Assembly: GCA_937916395.1 (NCBI GenBank)
Contig: CALFTN010000089.1
Coordinates: 1-64,000 of the forward strand
DNA: 64,000 nt
Source of the DNA: an uncultured Clostridia bacterium
Lineage (GTDB): Bacteria > Bacillota > Clostridia > Oscillospirales > Acutalibacteraceae
Direction: 5' to 3'
The notes below the pieces were generated by a model. That model did no database searches. It was not told where the DNA came from and saw only the letters and a list, made by a program, of their open reading frames with translations. The position numbers and the translations under genes were made by a program. Positions 15,215-24,760 of this stretch are shown here, in pieces (positions within the stretch are counted from its first letter, which is position 1; the number at the start of each line of letters is the position of its first letter).

Positions 15215-15243
15215 TTGACTTTTTTACATTTTTCGAGTATTAT
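15215..15243 (+). promoter_or_regulatory. Promoter of the polymerase operon with flanking direct repeats
   Basis: TTGACT, 17 bp, TATTAT, about 30 bp before the first gene. The sequence TTTTTTACATTTT occurs on each side of the -35 box (near 15200 and 15219), a likely operator. The Xre-type regulator encoded in the operon is the obvious candidate to bind it. Confidence 0.6.
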
Positions 15244-15273
15244 TGAATTATCTTATATAAGGGGATTTTGACA

Positions 15274-18200
15274 ATGCAAAAAGCCTATTACATTTACACA
15301 TTATCAGCAACAGAGATAATTAAGAATTGCTATTCTTCAAAAAAAGAGTTGCCTGAAAAAATCGAATTGGATTTAAATAATAAGTCAATATATGACTCTG
15401 TAGTGAAGAGTTTTGAACTTTTTCCGGAAAGTGCATTTTTTCATCAATTGGAACAAAGTATTATTGGTGATAATAAAAGCAAAAAAACAGATGATAATAT
15501 TTTATCTGAACATCTTGTTTTTGTGGATTTTGAGAATTTGTTTTCAAACTCCACAAATGCAACTATGAAAAAATATATTGATGTAATTGAAGATTATTTT
15601 TTTGAAGATGTGAAAAACGAAGATTTGAATAGAGGATTACATATTAAATTTTATAAACAAGAAAAATTTACTCGCCTTATACCATTTGACAAATCAAATA
15701 GTATGGCGAGGAATTCCCGTATGTCTTTTTTAGATTTTAAATATAAAAAAAAGATGAATAACAGAATAATGTTGGATATAGAAATGGAACAAGCAGCACT
15801 TAACAAGCTTTATGCTTACAGAGGTTTATATTTAACTGCGACTACCAGAATTGAACCACAGGAAAATATTTTTGAGTTGAACGAAAAAACTGTTGTTGTA
15901 ATTGATGATGATGAGTCTCCTGTGAAAATTGAGGGACAAGATAAAGAATTCAATATTTTAACCGCAAAAATCGATGAAACTAAAACAAAATCAGATGACA
16001 AGAAAAAGACAGAAGTATATAAAAAATGGAAAGGAGAGACAAAGGACACAAAGGTTGAATTAAATCGCTTTGATGGTGAGGGGTTAATTTCATTTGAATT
16101 TAGACATTATATAGTTCATACATTAGGGGATGACTCATATTCATTTCAAGTACGTCTTCCTTTTGGTAAAGGTATGCTTCATACTGTCGATTTTCATAGA
16201 ATGATAGAAGAAGCACTTGGTAGCGACAATCTTAATGAAATTAAAATTAAAGATGCTTTTGGAATAGATAGAGATTTAAGTGAAGCGCAAATAATACTTA
16301 CTAAAAGTATGTTTAAATGCTTCCGTTGGTTAAAGTCTTTTTGCGACAAAGAACACCACGAAGACCCTATGAAGTATTATTTCGAGAAAATGAAGAAATA
16401 CAACCATTCCTTGTACATATCTAATACCGATGCCATGCTAAAAAATGAAACAAAGAAAGTAACTCTTAGTTATCAGTTTTTAAATCCAATGAAATTGGAA
16501 TATAATGAAAATTCAGAGAAGAGAAATAGATTACAGGAAATTGTAACTACCCATTTTGAAGAAGCGGGCAAAATTAAAAACAATAAATATTACCAGAAAC
16601 AAGGTGCAAAGAGGGAGCAGGCAGAGCAAATTGCTGAAAATTCTGAAAGAGAAGAATTTGGAGAAAAAACAGGAACTTGGTTATCGGTGCTTAGCGAAGA
16701 TAATCGTGTAATAAAAGAACCCAAAATATCAGGTAAGTTGAATGGAATGTACCAAAGCCAATTAAAAAATACAGTGTTTGGTAAGCTTATTGTTGAGGGT
16801 GAATTGCGCTTTTTATCGAGGGATTTATTTGCACTTTGTTATCATTTGGTTAATCAATGTGAAAAAATACCTAGTGAAAACCCAAAGGGATTTTTTAAAC
16901 ATAATATATTATTTGACGAAAAAATATCTATGCCGGGCAGAGCAATTGCGGTTGAATGTGGTGCTAATCTTGCACTTTTCCGTAATCCGCATTTATCCCG
17001 TAACGAAGAATGGTTATCGCAATATTTTGAAGATGATTTCAGAAAAAAGTATTTAGGTCATTTAAAAGGTGTTGTGGAAATTGGTTATAACAGTATTGCT
17101 AATTTAGCATTAGGGGGAGCCGATTTTGATGGTGACCTTGTGAAAATTATTAAAGATAGTGCAGTTGTTGAAGCAGTAAAGGATGGTTGTTACACTGAAG
17201 AAAATGGTGAAATGAAACGAATTATACCTGTTATAGAAATTCCGGGTACACCAAAACCGCAAGAATTACCTGTAAATGACTACACAATGAATTTTGAAGT
17301 AATAAAGAGAACATTTTCTTCGCGTATAGGTGAAATCAGTAATGCTACTATAAAAGCAGGGTATTTTCAATATAAGAAAGAAGATGAACGTCTTATCGAG
17401 AATAACATTTGTGCTATGGCAACAATATTGACTGGTCTTGAAATAGATAGTTGTAAAAATGGTGAAAAACCTGACATAAAACCTGTAACAAAGTTTTGGG
17501 ATGATGAAAAAAAAGACGATGCATCAAAAACAGAATCAACACCTGAACAAACAGAGCAACCTATAGCAGAAGATGGTGTATCGGGTGATACAAAAACTGA
17601 AAAAACTTACTCAAAAAAATTCGATTACATAAAGCAAAAAAATGAAATCGAAAAGATGGATGCTGTTAAAATTCAGGTTGAAGAAAAAAATCACGAAACT
17701 CCAGAAAAAAGAGGTTATGAAATTTATACCTCTAAAAATATAAACAAAATGTTTATACCATATATGGAAGAGGATAAAGAGAAGAATTTTGCGGATATTG
17801 ATAAATTGTTTTATTATTATGCAAAGAAAAAAGTTGAAGAAAAAGAAACCAAAAAAGCTCGAAGCCCCTCTGATTCAGGCAACAATGATAAAGAATTAGC
17901 AAAAAAAGAAGGTCTTTTCGAAGAACTTACAAAAGAAGAAAAGAAAAAAGAAAAATATAATAAAATAAAAGATATTATTTCAGCTTATAATGATGTTATG
18001 AGCCTTTCGGGTCAAGTTTATAAAGCTGAAAAACTTCATCATGAATCAAGATATTTAAAACAAATAAATTCTATTTTACAACTTCAGTACGATGATGGCG
18101 TAGATGAGAAACATATAAATTCTATTTTAAATTTTTTTGAAAGTTTTATAGAAGATAAGTATGAGAAGACATTTTGTGGTGCAAAAGTGAGTGAAATAGA

Positions 18201-18738
18201 AAAGAAAATAAAGGAAATAACAAAAGAAGAAATAGAGTGGCTCATAAACGATAAATGGCAAAATATGCGTGGAGAGAATAAAGCTGAAAAATTAAAAGAA
18301 AAATATGGTGAAAATTTAAAAGAAGAGCAGATAACTCTACTCACAAATTTTAACTGTGGTGGTTACCAATTGCTTTATTTTTTCTTAAAAGAAGTAATTC
18401 TTACTTTTAAAGAATCAATAAACAATAATATTGGTTTAAACGAAGTGTGTTTAGTGACAAAAAAGGAAGAAAAAGAATATTTCAAAACGTATTTAGAAAA
18501 ATACAAAGAGAACAAAAATAAAAAGGTCCCTAAATCTACATGGAAGAAGGAATTGATAAAAAAGGCTCGTAAAGACATAAAGGGAATATTTGGTGCTAAT
18601 TTTATATCTTCATTGAGGTATGTATATGCAATTTCGAAAACAATAGATAAAAATGGTAACTTCTTCTGGGATGTCTTCACAGCCGAAGAAATATTGACTG
18701 CTATAAAAAAGAAAGAGGGTGCAAGCGATGCTGAATGA
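15274..18738 (+). CDS. RNA-dependent RNA polymerase-like two-barrel polymerase
   Basis: This 1154-residue protein starts at the ATG at 15274, nine bases after AAGGGG; a TTG six bases earlier is too close. Residues about 288-305 read FQVRLPFGKGML (Lys299), like the first double-psi barrel of eukaryotic RdRPs (QIRYGGYKGV type). Residues about 560-625 read LFRNPHLSRNEEW and then GGADFDGDLVKI, with the metal-binding Asp triad at D617, D619 and D621; this is the second barrel, as in QDE-1/RDR and the RNA polymerase beta-prime subunit. The C-terminal 450 residues are Lys/Glu-rich and helical. Expected activity is nucleotide polymerisation; template and product are unknown. It is the first gene of a seven-gene operon with sensor and effector domains. 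It is much too divergent to be housekeeping RNA polymerase. Confidence 0.75.
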   Translation: MQKAYYIYTLSATEIIKNCYSSKKELPEKIELDLNNKSIYDSVVKSFELFPESAFFHQLEQSIIGDNKSKKTDDNILSEHLVFVDFENLFSNSTNATMKKYIDVIEDYFFEDVKNEDLNRGLHIKFYKQEKFTRLIPFDKSNSMARNSRMSFLDFKYKKKMNNRIMLDIEMEQAALNKLYAYRGLYLTATTRIEPQENIFELNEKTVVVIDDDESPVKIEGQDKEFNILTAKIDETKTKSDDKKKTEVYKKWKGETKDTKVELNRFDGEGLISFEFRHYIVHTLGDDSYSFQVRLPFGKGMLHTVDFHRMIEEALGSDNLNEIKIKDAFGIDRDLSEAQIILTKSMFKCFRWLKSFCDKEHHEDPMKYYFEKMKKYNHSLYISNTDAMLKNETKKVTLSYQFLNPMKLEYNENSEKRNRLQEIVTTHFEEAGKIKNNKYYQKQGAKREQAEQIAENSEREEFGEKTGTWLSVLSEDNRVIKEPKISGKLNGMYQSQLKNTVFGKLIVEGELRFLSRDLFALCYHLVNQCEKIPSENPKGFFKHNILFDEKISMPGRAIAVECGANLALFRNPHLSRNEEWLSQYFEDDFRKKYLGHLKGVVEIGYNSIANLALGGADFDGDLVKIIKDSAVVEAVKDGCYTEENGEMKRIIPVIEIPGTPKPQELPVNDYTMNFEVIKRTFSSRIGEISNATIKAGYFQYKKEDERLIENNICAMATILTGLEIDSCKNGEKPDIKPVTKFWDDEKKDDASKTESTPEQTEQPIAEDGVSGDTKTEKTYSKKFDYIKQKNEIEKMDAVKIQVEEKNHETPEKRGYEIYTSKNINKMFIPYMEEDKEKNFADIDKLFYYYAKKKVEEKETKKARSPSDSGNNDKELAKKEGLFEELTKEEKKKEKYNKIKDIISAYNDVMSLSGQVYKAEKLHHESRYLKQINSILQLQYDDGVDEKHINSILNFFESFIEDKYEKTFCGAKVSEIEKKIKEITKEEIEWLINDKWQNMRGENKAEKLKEKYGENLKEEQITLLTNFNCGGYQLLYFFLKEVILTFKESINNNIGLNEVCLVTKKEEKEYFKTYLEKYKENKNKKVPKSTWKKELIKKARKDIKGIFGANFISSLRYVYAISKTIDKNGNFFWDVFTAEEILTAIKKKEGASDAE

Positions 18739-19993
18739 AATACAAGAGTATAAAGACTTAACACAAAAAGACAATTGTAATACGGAGAATGTTCGACCGG
18801 TTTTGCGTTATAGAGTGCTATATCCGGATTTATCAGGTATTGAGCGTGCTATGACTATTGTTACACGTGGGTTTGCTTTTCCAAGTAATTTTGAAAATGG
18901 TACTGAAGAAATAAAAGATATAAAGTGTATAAGAAACTACTTGAAATCGTGGTGTGGTTTGAAAAATAACCCGAAATATTACAAGTTAAAACCGAGTAAG
19001 AATAATAAGTGGCAATGGAAGCAAATGTCTCAGGATGAAATAGAAAAACTCGATGAAGTCGATAAGAAAAGATATGAATCAAATGAAAATTGTCTTGGTG
19101 AAGAGTTTTTTGTGGAATCCTCCAACGAAAATAAAGAGCAGATAAAAACGCAAGTATGGGAAGAGTTCCAAAAACAATTTCCGGAAGTATGTTTTTTTGA
19201 TGAGACTTCTGCTATTTGCAATAATTGTCGTAAAGAAATAGAGTCTGTGGATAATTGGCTTGGTAATTACATTGAAAGTTTTAGTGCACCTCAATCTACA
19301 GATAAAAAGAATACTGAGTATCTTAAGAAAAAACTAAAAGATAAAAAATCCCAATTCAGTCAACATATTTTCAATACATCGTTAAATAGTGAAGAGGGCG
19401 AAAAAACCAAAGCAATTACTTATGAGAAAATAATTGCGAATGCATTAAATGCCGGACCTTTAAATGAATATGTACTTTATGTTAACAAGAACATAACAGA
19501 TATAACAAAGTTGTTTGAAAATATCAGGGATAGAAGAAAGAACAAAAAAGATGAAAATGGTAAGGTGGATTCTGACAAACTTAACCAAGCGTCATATTCA
19601 GTGATTCTTGCTGCAGTTACATATTATCTTATTCAAAGAAAAAATAGCCAAAAATTTGTAGTTTTCAATAAGGCGGATTATCAAAACTTCCTTTATGGTA
19701 ATTTACCTAAAAATGGTGGTTTGTCATGCTTTAAATATGATAATGGGGCTAGTAAGGAACCATTGTTTGAAGAGCGTGTTTTTGATGGCAATACTATAAA
19801 ACTTTGCGTTAATGAAAATTGGCTTAAAAAAACAGAGTTAAAGGTGATGAATAAAAAAGCGTTTTATGAATCAGGAATTGATGAAGCTAAAATAACTCGT
19901 ATAAATTATAAGTACGAAAAGAACGAGAAAAACACAGGCAATGGTTATGATTTGAAATTTTATATAGAAGGTGAGAACAATGGAGATAAATAA
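18728..19993 (+). CDS. Unknown protein coupled to the polymerase
   Basis: This 421-residue protein starts at the ATG at 18728, eight bases after GAGGG; it overlaps the polymerase gene by 11 bp. No family was recognised. Features include YRVLYPDLSGIERAMTIVTR near the N-terminus, a single CxxC (CNNCRKEI), a Lys/Glu-rich coiled middle and a C-terminal part with FVVFNKADYQNFLYGNLPK. The tight overlap and the shared Lys-rich composition suggest it is an obligate subunit or partner of the polymerase-like protein. Confidence 0.7.
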   Translation: MLNEIQEYKDLTQKDNCNTENVRPVLRYRVLYPDLSGIERAMTIVTRGFAFPSNFENGTEEIKDIKCIRNYLKSWCGLKNNPKYYKLKPSKNNKWQWKQMSQDEIEKLDEVDKKRYESNENCLGEEFFVESSNENKEQIKTQVWEEFQKQFPEVCFFDETSAICNNCRKEIESVDNWLGNYIESFSAPQSTDKKNTEYLKKKLKDKKSQFSQHIFNTSLNSEEGEKTKAITYEKIIANALNAGPLNEYVLYVNKNITDITKLFENIRDRRKNKKDENGKVDSDKLNQASYSVILAAVTYYLIQRKNSQKFVVFNKADYQNFLYGNLPKNGGLSCFKYDNGASKEPLFEERVFDGNTIKLCVNENWLKKTELKVMNKKAFYESGIDEAKITRINYKYEKNEKNTGNGYDLKFYIEGENNGDK

Positions 19994-20273
19994 AGAGTTT
20001 TATATAAATGCCATGGCAGAAAACCTTCAGATGTTAAGAGCAAAAATCAATCTTACACAAGAAGAATTATGTTATTTAGCAGGTGTTTCAAGACAAACTA
20101 TTGTAAATGTAGAGCGTAATAAAAAACTCACTTGGAACACATATCTTTCATTGGTTTTTGTTTTTCAAAACAATAAGGAAACCAGTGATTTAATGAGTTT
20201 TTTAGGTATTTATCCTACAGAATTATCACGAATCCTTGATAAAAATATAGAGAACGAAAGGGAGTTAATGTAA
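19980..20273 (+). CDS. Xre-family regulator
   Basis: This 97-residue protein starts at the ATG at 19980 behind AAGGTGAG, overlapping the previous gene by 14 bp. A helix-turn-helix occupies residues about 15-65 (NLTQEELCYLAGVSRQTIVN, then VERNKKLTWNTYLSLVF). The short C-terminal helix may dimerise. Position inside the operon and the direct repeats around its promoter suggest autoregulation of the polymerase operon. Confidence 0.8.
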   Translation: MEINKEFYINAMAENLQMLRAKINLTQEELCYLAGVSRQTIVNVERNKKLTWNTYLSLVFVFQNNKETSDLMSFLGIYPTELSRILDKNIENERELM

Positions 20274-20274
20274 A

Positions 20275-23200
20275 ATGGCAAAAATAGGTGCATATAGATT
20301 AGCTGTTTATAATTTATTATACGAAAGACCAATTTGTAATTATATTTCAGGTAAAAAGGAAAATGTTCTTATTCTCGGTAGTGGCTGGGTAGGAAACGAA
20401 GCTTTTAAAGCAGTTTTTTCGGCAGGTCAGTTTATAGATACAGAATTAAATATTACTATTGCTTCTTCAAATGCTGAGGTTTATGGGGAAAAAATGAAAT
20501 CTGCATTTCCTGCTTTAGAACAGGTTATGACAGAAAAAGTTGTAAATGCAAACATTGAATTTAAAAATGTAAAAATAGATTCAAACGACGATAGTATAAA
20601 CGCTGTTTTGAAAGATTTGAATGTAGCAGAATTTACATATTTTATTGTTGCTTTAGGTGATGAACAAACAAATAAATGTGTTGCTAGTGAGATTGCAAAA
20701 ACAATGAAATCAGTCAATAAAAAAATACTTGTAGCTGTTTTTGCAGAAACTGAAGAAAATGAAGTTTCGGAAGCAAACGAAACAATTGAAACATATTACT
20801 TTAATACAAACAACAATAACGACGAGTTAATTCGTTTAGCAAAAAATATTAACTTTGCGTATGCGATGAAAGAAAACGAACGTAAAGGTATAGAAAAGGC
20901 TGATTCGGAATTCACGGACTGCTTTGAAAAGGAATTTGTAAATTCACCTGAAGATAAGGAAATTACGGATTTATGCTTCGTTGAAAATTTTAAAGGAGCA
21001 GATTATTCGGCGGATAGTTCAATAGCATCTGCTATGCATATTCCTTATAAATTAGTCGCTTGTAAAAAAATGAATTTAACAAGCGATAAAACAGGAGAAG
21101 ATATTCTTTCTGAAAGTATAACAAATAAAGATCAGACTTATAATAATTTAATAGAGCTTGAACACCGCAGATGGTGTGCATATATGTGTATGCGTGGCTT
21201 TAGAGCACCAACCGCGCAAGAGTTTGAGAATAATTTATATAAGATAGTTGATGAAAACAAATTTATTTTCAACGACCACAAAGATAAATTGAACTTATTG
21301 CATGTTTGTATGTGTAAAGCAATGCCAACCGGTATTGTATTGACACAAGAATCTTATTGGAAGACAAGTAACAAAAACTTTGCTTCAAGATTAGATGGAA
21401 TGTCAATAAAGGCTTACAATTTAACAAAAGAAAGGGCTCAAGAGCTTTATAAAAATGAAACGTTGTTTGAAAATTTGGATTTGGAAAATGTTTATCATAG
21501 GGATTTGAAATCTGCTATTGAAAAGCTTTTTAACAATGATTGCAATGCTCTAGTTTTGTATAAAGAAGCGCTTGGAAATGCAAAGAAAAACACTGTTGAT
21601 ATTGAAATTTTGAGAAATTTGGATTTGCTCGATTTTAAATTGAGTGCTGTAAAGTGTATGAATAAAAGAACTGATTTCACTGCTATTGATGCACAGTTAA
21701 TTGATTTTTTACCATTCAGTTTGTGGTATAGAAAAAAATATAAAACTATTATTACTTTAACAACAAAACTTCCAGTAAAAGACGTTGTTATACCTACTGT
21801 TTTTTGTGCACAAAAAGCTATTTTTATAGGTCCTGATATTGAGAAAGATGATTTTTATAAAACAACAATAAAAGAATACTTTGCAAAAAGAGGAAATACT
21901 ACGAATTTAGTTGAATTTATAGATTGCAATATTAATGATTTATCAGACGTATTATATAAGTTGTCAAAATACGAAGACGAATTAGAAAATCAATTAGCTT
22001 TAATTAATATGGTGTCGGGTAATGATGATTTAATTTCTGTTGCGGTTGGTAAATTAGCTGGAGAATATAAAAATATCAATGTTTTGAGATATGATTCATT
22101 AAATGGGATAACAATAATTCTTGGGAATGAAAATGTTTCTACTGGGATTGAAAATAAAAATTTTACTGCCACAGAAATTATTGATTTAATCGGTGGGAAA
22201 ATCAAAAATCCTCATGGAACTATTTCTAATGCTGAAGATAGAGATAAGCTAATGGATGTATTTATGAAGTTTTGTAAAAAAAATACTTACTATGATGAAG
22301 AAAATAAAAAAACTGTGGAATATAATATTTGGTCGTTGTTTAATACTTTTATAACATCAAATGCAAAAGATATATCAACACAGTTTAATAAAAGAGATTT
22401 TGATTTAAAAAAGTGTAATAAGCAACAAAATACCGCAACATTGGTGGTATCAAATGACGTATATCAAAAAAGCGGATTAGAAGAGTTCTTAAAATCTTTA
22501 ACAAAATATAAGATAATTGGTTGTTGTTTAGATGAACCTTCAAAAGAGAATACTAGAAAAATAAAATTCACGTATTGTGAAAAAGAAATTTTTAATTGGG
22601 TAAAAATGGCAACAATATATCATAGATTTGAATTCAATAAAGAAGATGGGATTAAGTTTTTTAAGTTGAAAATAGATGGAGCAAAGTTTTATTCTTTTGC
22701 CGAGCATAAAGATATACGAAAAAACAAGAGCGATATGCTCACGAGTTTGAAGAAAAAGGGATTGATAAAAAATTTAAGTACCGGTTTTTCGAAAAAAGAG
22801 ATGGTTTGTCCGTGCGGTAAAGGTGAAGGTTGTAAAAAAATAGGAATTTGTAAAAAACTGATAGAAAAGCCACAAGATAATTTAATATCTTTTGAATTTA
22901 GAGATGAAAGAATTTGTTGGTTGTTAAAACAACAAGGGGTTCCCTTCGAAGAAATTATTTATCATTTGTCGCGTTGGTATGGTTCGTTTAATGATGTGCA
23001 GACTGGTGTTAAACTTGCATGGGATAAAAACTTTAAAAGAGAAAAAAAGGATATAATAGCAAAAACAGAAGAAATTCAACAAAGAGTAAAAGAAGCATCT
23101 GGAAGTGATAATGAGCTCTTTGGTTACTTCTTATTTAAAAATGCGGTAAAAGAATCAAAAGAAGAAGTAACAGAAAAAGTGGGGAGCAAAACAGAAAACG

Positions 23201-23535
23201 AAATTGATGTTATAGCCGTTAATGGTATGACGCCGATATTTATTTCTGCAAAAACCAATAAAGAAGTAAAAAAAGAATGGCTTTATGAAATTGATTCAAT
23301 TTCAAAACATTTTGGTGCTATACCTGTTATGGCAGTAGCACAGGATTGTAGTAAATTTGCTGAAGGCGAATTTGTCGGCAGAGCTAAGAGTATGGGCGTT
23401 TCTTTAATTGGATTTGAAACGCTTTGGGATAATGAGAAATTACAAGTTGCTTTGAGCAAAATAGCAAGAGGTGAGCTTGTGACACCAAGAGAAGAAAAAA
23501 CTAAAGAGTTGGAGGAACATAGTCATGAGTTATAA
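20275..23535 (+). CDS. Rossmann/RyR/CARF-like/PD-(D/E)XK nuclease, Card1-like effector
   Basis: A 1086-residue multidomain protein, 1 bp after the Xre gene. Residues 28-165 form a Rossmann/TrkA-N-like fold (NVLILGSGWVGNEAF). Near residue 290, LIELEHRRWCAYMCMRGFRA resembles the RyR domain. Residues about 475-650 resemble the CARF-like half of DUF1887/Card1 (TIITLTTKLPVKDVVIPTVF; ALINMVSGNDDLISVAVGKL). Near 845 there is a Cys cluster (CPCGKGEGCKKIGIC). Residues about 950-1040 fit a PD-(D/E)XK core: ENEIDVIAVNGMTPIFISAK with Asp about 976 and Lys about 991. Card1-type proteins are nucleases switched on by cyclic oligonucleotides. By inference it senses a nucleotide signal, possibly made by the polymerase-like protein. 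Confidence 0.65.
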   Translation: MAKIGAYRLAVYNLLYERPICNYISGKKENVLILGSGWVGNEAFKAVFSAGQFIDTELNITIASSNAEVYGEKMKSAFPALEQVMTEKVVNANIEFKNVKIDSNDDSINAVLKDLNVAEFTYFIVALGDEQTNKCVASEIAKTMKSVNKKILVAVFAETEENEVSEANETIETYYFNTNNNNDELIRLAKNINFAYAMKENERKGIEKADSEFTDCFEKEFVNSPEDKEITDLCFVENFKGADYSADSSIASAMHIPYKLVACKKMNLTSDKTGEDILSESITNKDQTYNNLIELEHRRWCAYMCMRGFRAPTAQEFENNLYKIVDENKFIFNDHKDKLNLLHVCMCKAMPTGIVLTQESYWKTSNKNFASRLDGMSIKAYNLTKERAQELYKNETLFENLDLENVYHRDLKSAIEKLFNNDCNALVLYKEALGNAKKNTVDIEILRNLDLLDFKLSAVKCMNKRTDFTAIDAQLIDFLPFSLWYRKKYKTIITLTTKLPVKDVVIPTVFCAQKAIFIGPDIEKDDFYKTTIKEYFAKRGNTTNLVEFIDCNINDLSDVLYKLSKYEDELENQLALINMVSGNDDLISVAVGKLAGEYKNINVLRYDSLNGITIILGNENVSTGIENKNFTATEIIDLIGGKIKNPHGTISNAEDRDKLMDVFMKFCKKNTYYDEENKKTVEYNIWSLFNTFITSNAKDISTQFNKRDFDLKKCNKQQNTATLVVSNDVYQKSGLEEFLKSLTKYKIIGCCLDEPSKENTRKIKFTYCEKEIFNWVKMATIYHRFEFNKEDGIKFFKLKIDGAKFYSFAEHKDIRKNKSDMLTSLKKKGLIKNLSTGFSKKEMVCPCGKGEGCKKIGICKKLIEKPQDNLISFEFRDERICWLLKQQGVPFEEIIYHLSRWYGSFNDVQTGVKLAWDKNFKREKKDIIAKTEEIQQRVKEASGSDNELFGYFLFKNAVKESKEEVTEKVGSKTENEIDVIAVNGMTPIFISAKTNKEVKKEWLYEIDSISKHFGAIPVMAVAQDCSKFAEGEFVGRAKSMGVSLIGFETLWDNEKLQVALSKIARGELVTPREEKTKELEEHSHEL

Positions 23536-23806
23536 TCCGAAGCCTATAAATACAAGTGATATAGTTTTATCAGATGATATTTTATCACTTTCTGAAAAAC
23601 TTGCTGAAAATACTCACGATGTCTGGGCGAAAACCAGAATAGAACAAGGCTGGAGTTATGGTGAAACAAGAAATGATAAATTAAAACAAACCCCATGCTT
23701 GGTGCCTTACGAAGAACTTCCTGATTCTGAAAAAGAATATGACAGAAGCACAGCTCTTGAAACACTTAAACTTATAATTAAACTTGGCTATAAAATCAGC
23801 AAATAA
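23525..23806 (+). CDS. Free-standing RyR-domain protein
   Basis: A 93-residue protein behind GGAGG, overlapping the previous gene by 11 bp. The whole protein is one RyR repeat of the ryanodine receptor type: ENTHDVWAKTRIEQGWSYGE, then CLVPYEELPDSEKEYDRST and LKLIIKLGYKI. In prokaryotes this domain has been proposed to bind nucleotide-like ligands in conflict systems. A second, divergent RyR-like segment lies in the preceding large protein. Confidence 0.85.
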   Translation: MSYNPKPINTSDIVLSDDILSLSEKLAENTHDVWAKTRIEQGWSYGETRNDKLKQTPCLVPYEELPDSEKEYDRSTALETLKLIIKLGYKISK

Positions 23807-23822
23807 TGTATAGGTGATGTAA

Positions 23823-24740
23823 ATGAAATATGATGTTTTTATAAGTTACCGCCGTGATGGCGGTGACAGCTTTGCAATGATGTTAAAAAATGAACTGAAA
23901 GAACGCAAACTTAAAGTTTTTCATGATGTTGAATCATTACGTTCGGGTGATTTTAACAAGCAATTATATAGCGAAATTGAAGAATCAAGAAAAGTTGTTC
24001 TTGTTTTGCCACCTAATGCATTGGATAGATGTATAAATAATCCCGATGATTGGGTTCGTCTTGAAATTGAATATGCAATAAAGTGCAAAAAAGATATTAT
24101 TCCAATAATGTTACGAGGTTTTTCATTTCCTGAAAATCTGCCTGAGTCACTTGAAAAACTCAAAATCTATCAAGGACTTGAAGCTCGAATGGATCATACA
24201 TTTAACTCTTCAATGGACTATCTTATGAAACTTATAAATGGTGAAAAAACGGAATCGCTTGTTAACGATACTACATTTGATATGAGACAAGTTCGTACAT
24301 TTGCATCATGTGGTAATGAAACAACTGTTTTCAAAGTAAAAAAATCTGCAGATGGACAAACTGTAAACTTGTCTGTGAATTTTGAAAAGACTCGTTTGAG
24401 AGATGAAATTCCTGAATATGCAGGCGCATATTTTTTGAAGCACCCGGCTATTGATATAAGTGAATTTACACAAATTGGTTTCAGCGCTCGTTCAGAAGAT
24501 GAGTCTATTGAAACAATCTGGGTGGAAATTAAACCTGAAGGCAAAGCATGGATGCACGAAACTTTCGATTTTTGTCTTTCTGCTGAATTTGAGGAGTATA
24601 CAATTGATGTCGCGGATTTTGATTACCCTGAAACTATAAATTGTTTGGAAGAAATTACTTTTGTGATAAAACCAGTTTCGTTTACAAATGAAGATTCACT
24701 AAACGGTCAAATTGAAATTCGTCAGCTTATGATTAGATAA
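23823..24740 (+). CDS. TIR-domain protein with beta-sandwich tail
   Basis: A 305-residue protein. Residues 1-135 form a TIR domain: YDVFISYRRDGGDSFAMMLK, FHDVESLRSGDF, KVVLVLPPNALDRC, and WVRLEIEYAIKCKKDIIPIM with the putative catalytic Glu in the LEIEYA helix. Bacterial TIRs of this type hydrolyse NAD or make cyclic ADP-ribose signals. Residues about 150-305 are mostly beta (VNLSVNFEKTRLRDEIP; DISEFTQIGFSARSE; ITFVIKPVSF), like a carbohydrate-binding jelly-roll. It lies 16 bp after the RyR gene. By inference it is the signalling or killing arm of the operon. Confidence 0.85.
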   Translation: MKYDVFISYRRDGGDSFAMMLKNELKERKLKVFHDVESLRSGDFNKQLYSEIEESRKVVLVLPPNALDRCINNPDDWVRLEIEYAIKCKKDIIPIMLRGFSFPENLPESLEKLKIYQGLEARMDHTFNSSMDYLMKLINGEKTESLVNDTTFDMRQVRTFASCGNETTVFKVKKSADGQTVNLSVNFEKTRLRDEIPEYAGAYFLKHPAIDISEFTQIGFSARSEDESIETIWVEIKPEGKAWMHETFDFCLSAEFEEYTIDVADFDYPETINCLEEITFVIKPVSFTNEDSLNGQIEIRQLMIR

Positions 24741-24760
24741 GCTTTATATTGGAGGATTTT

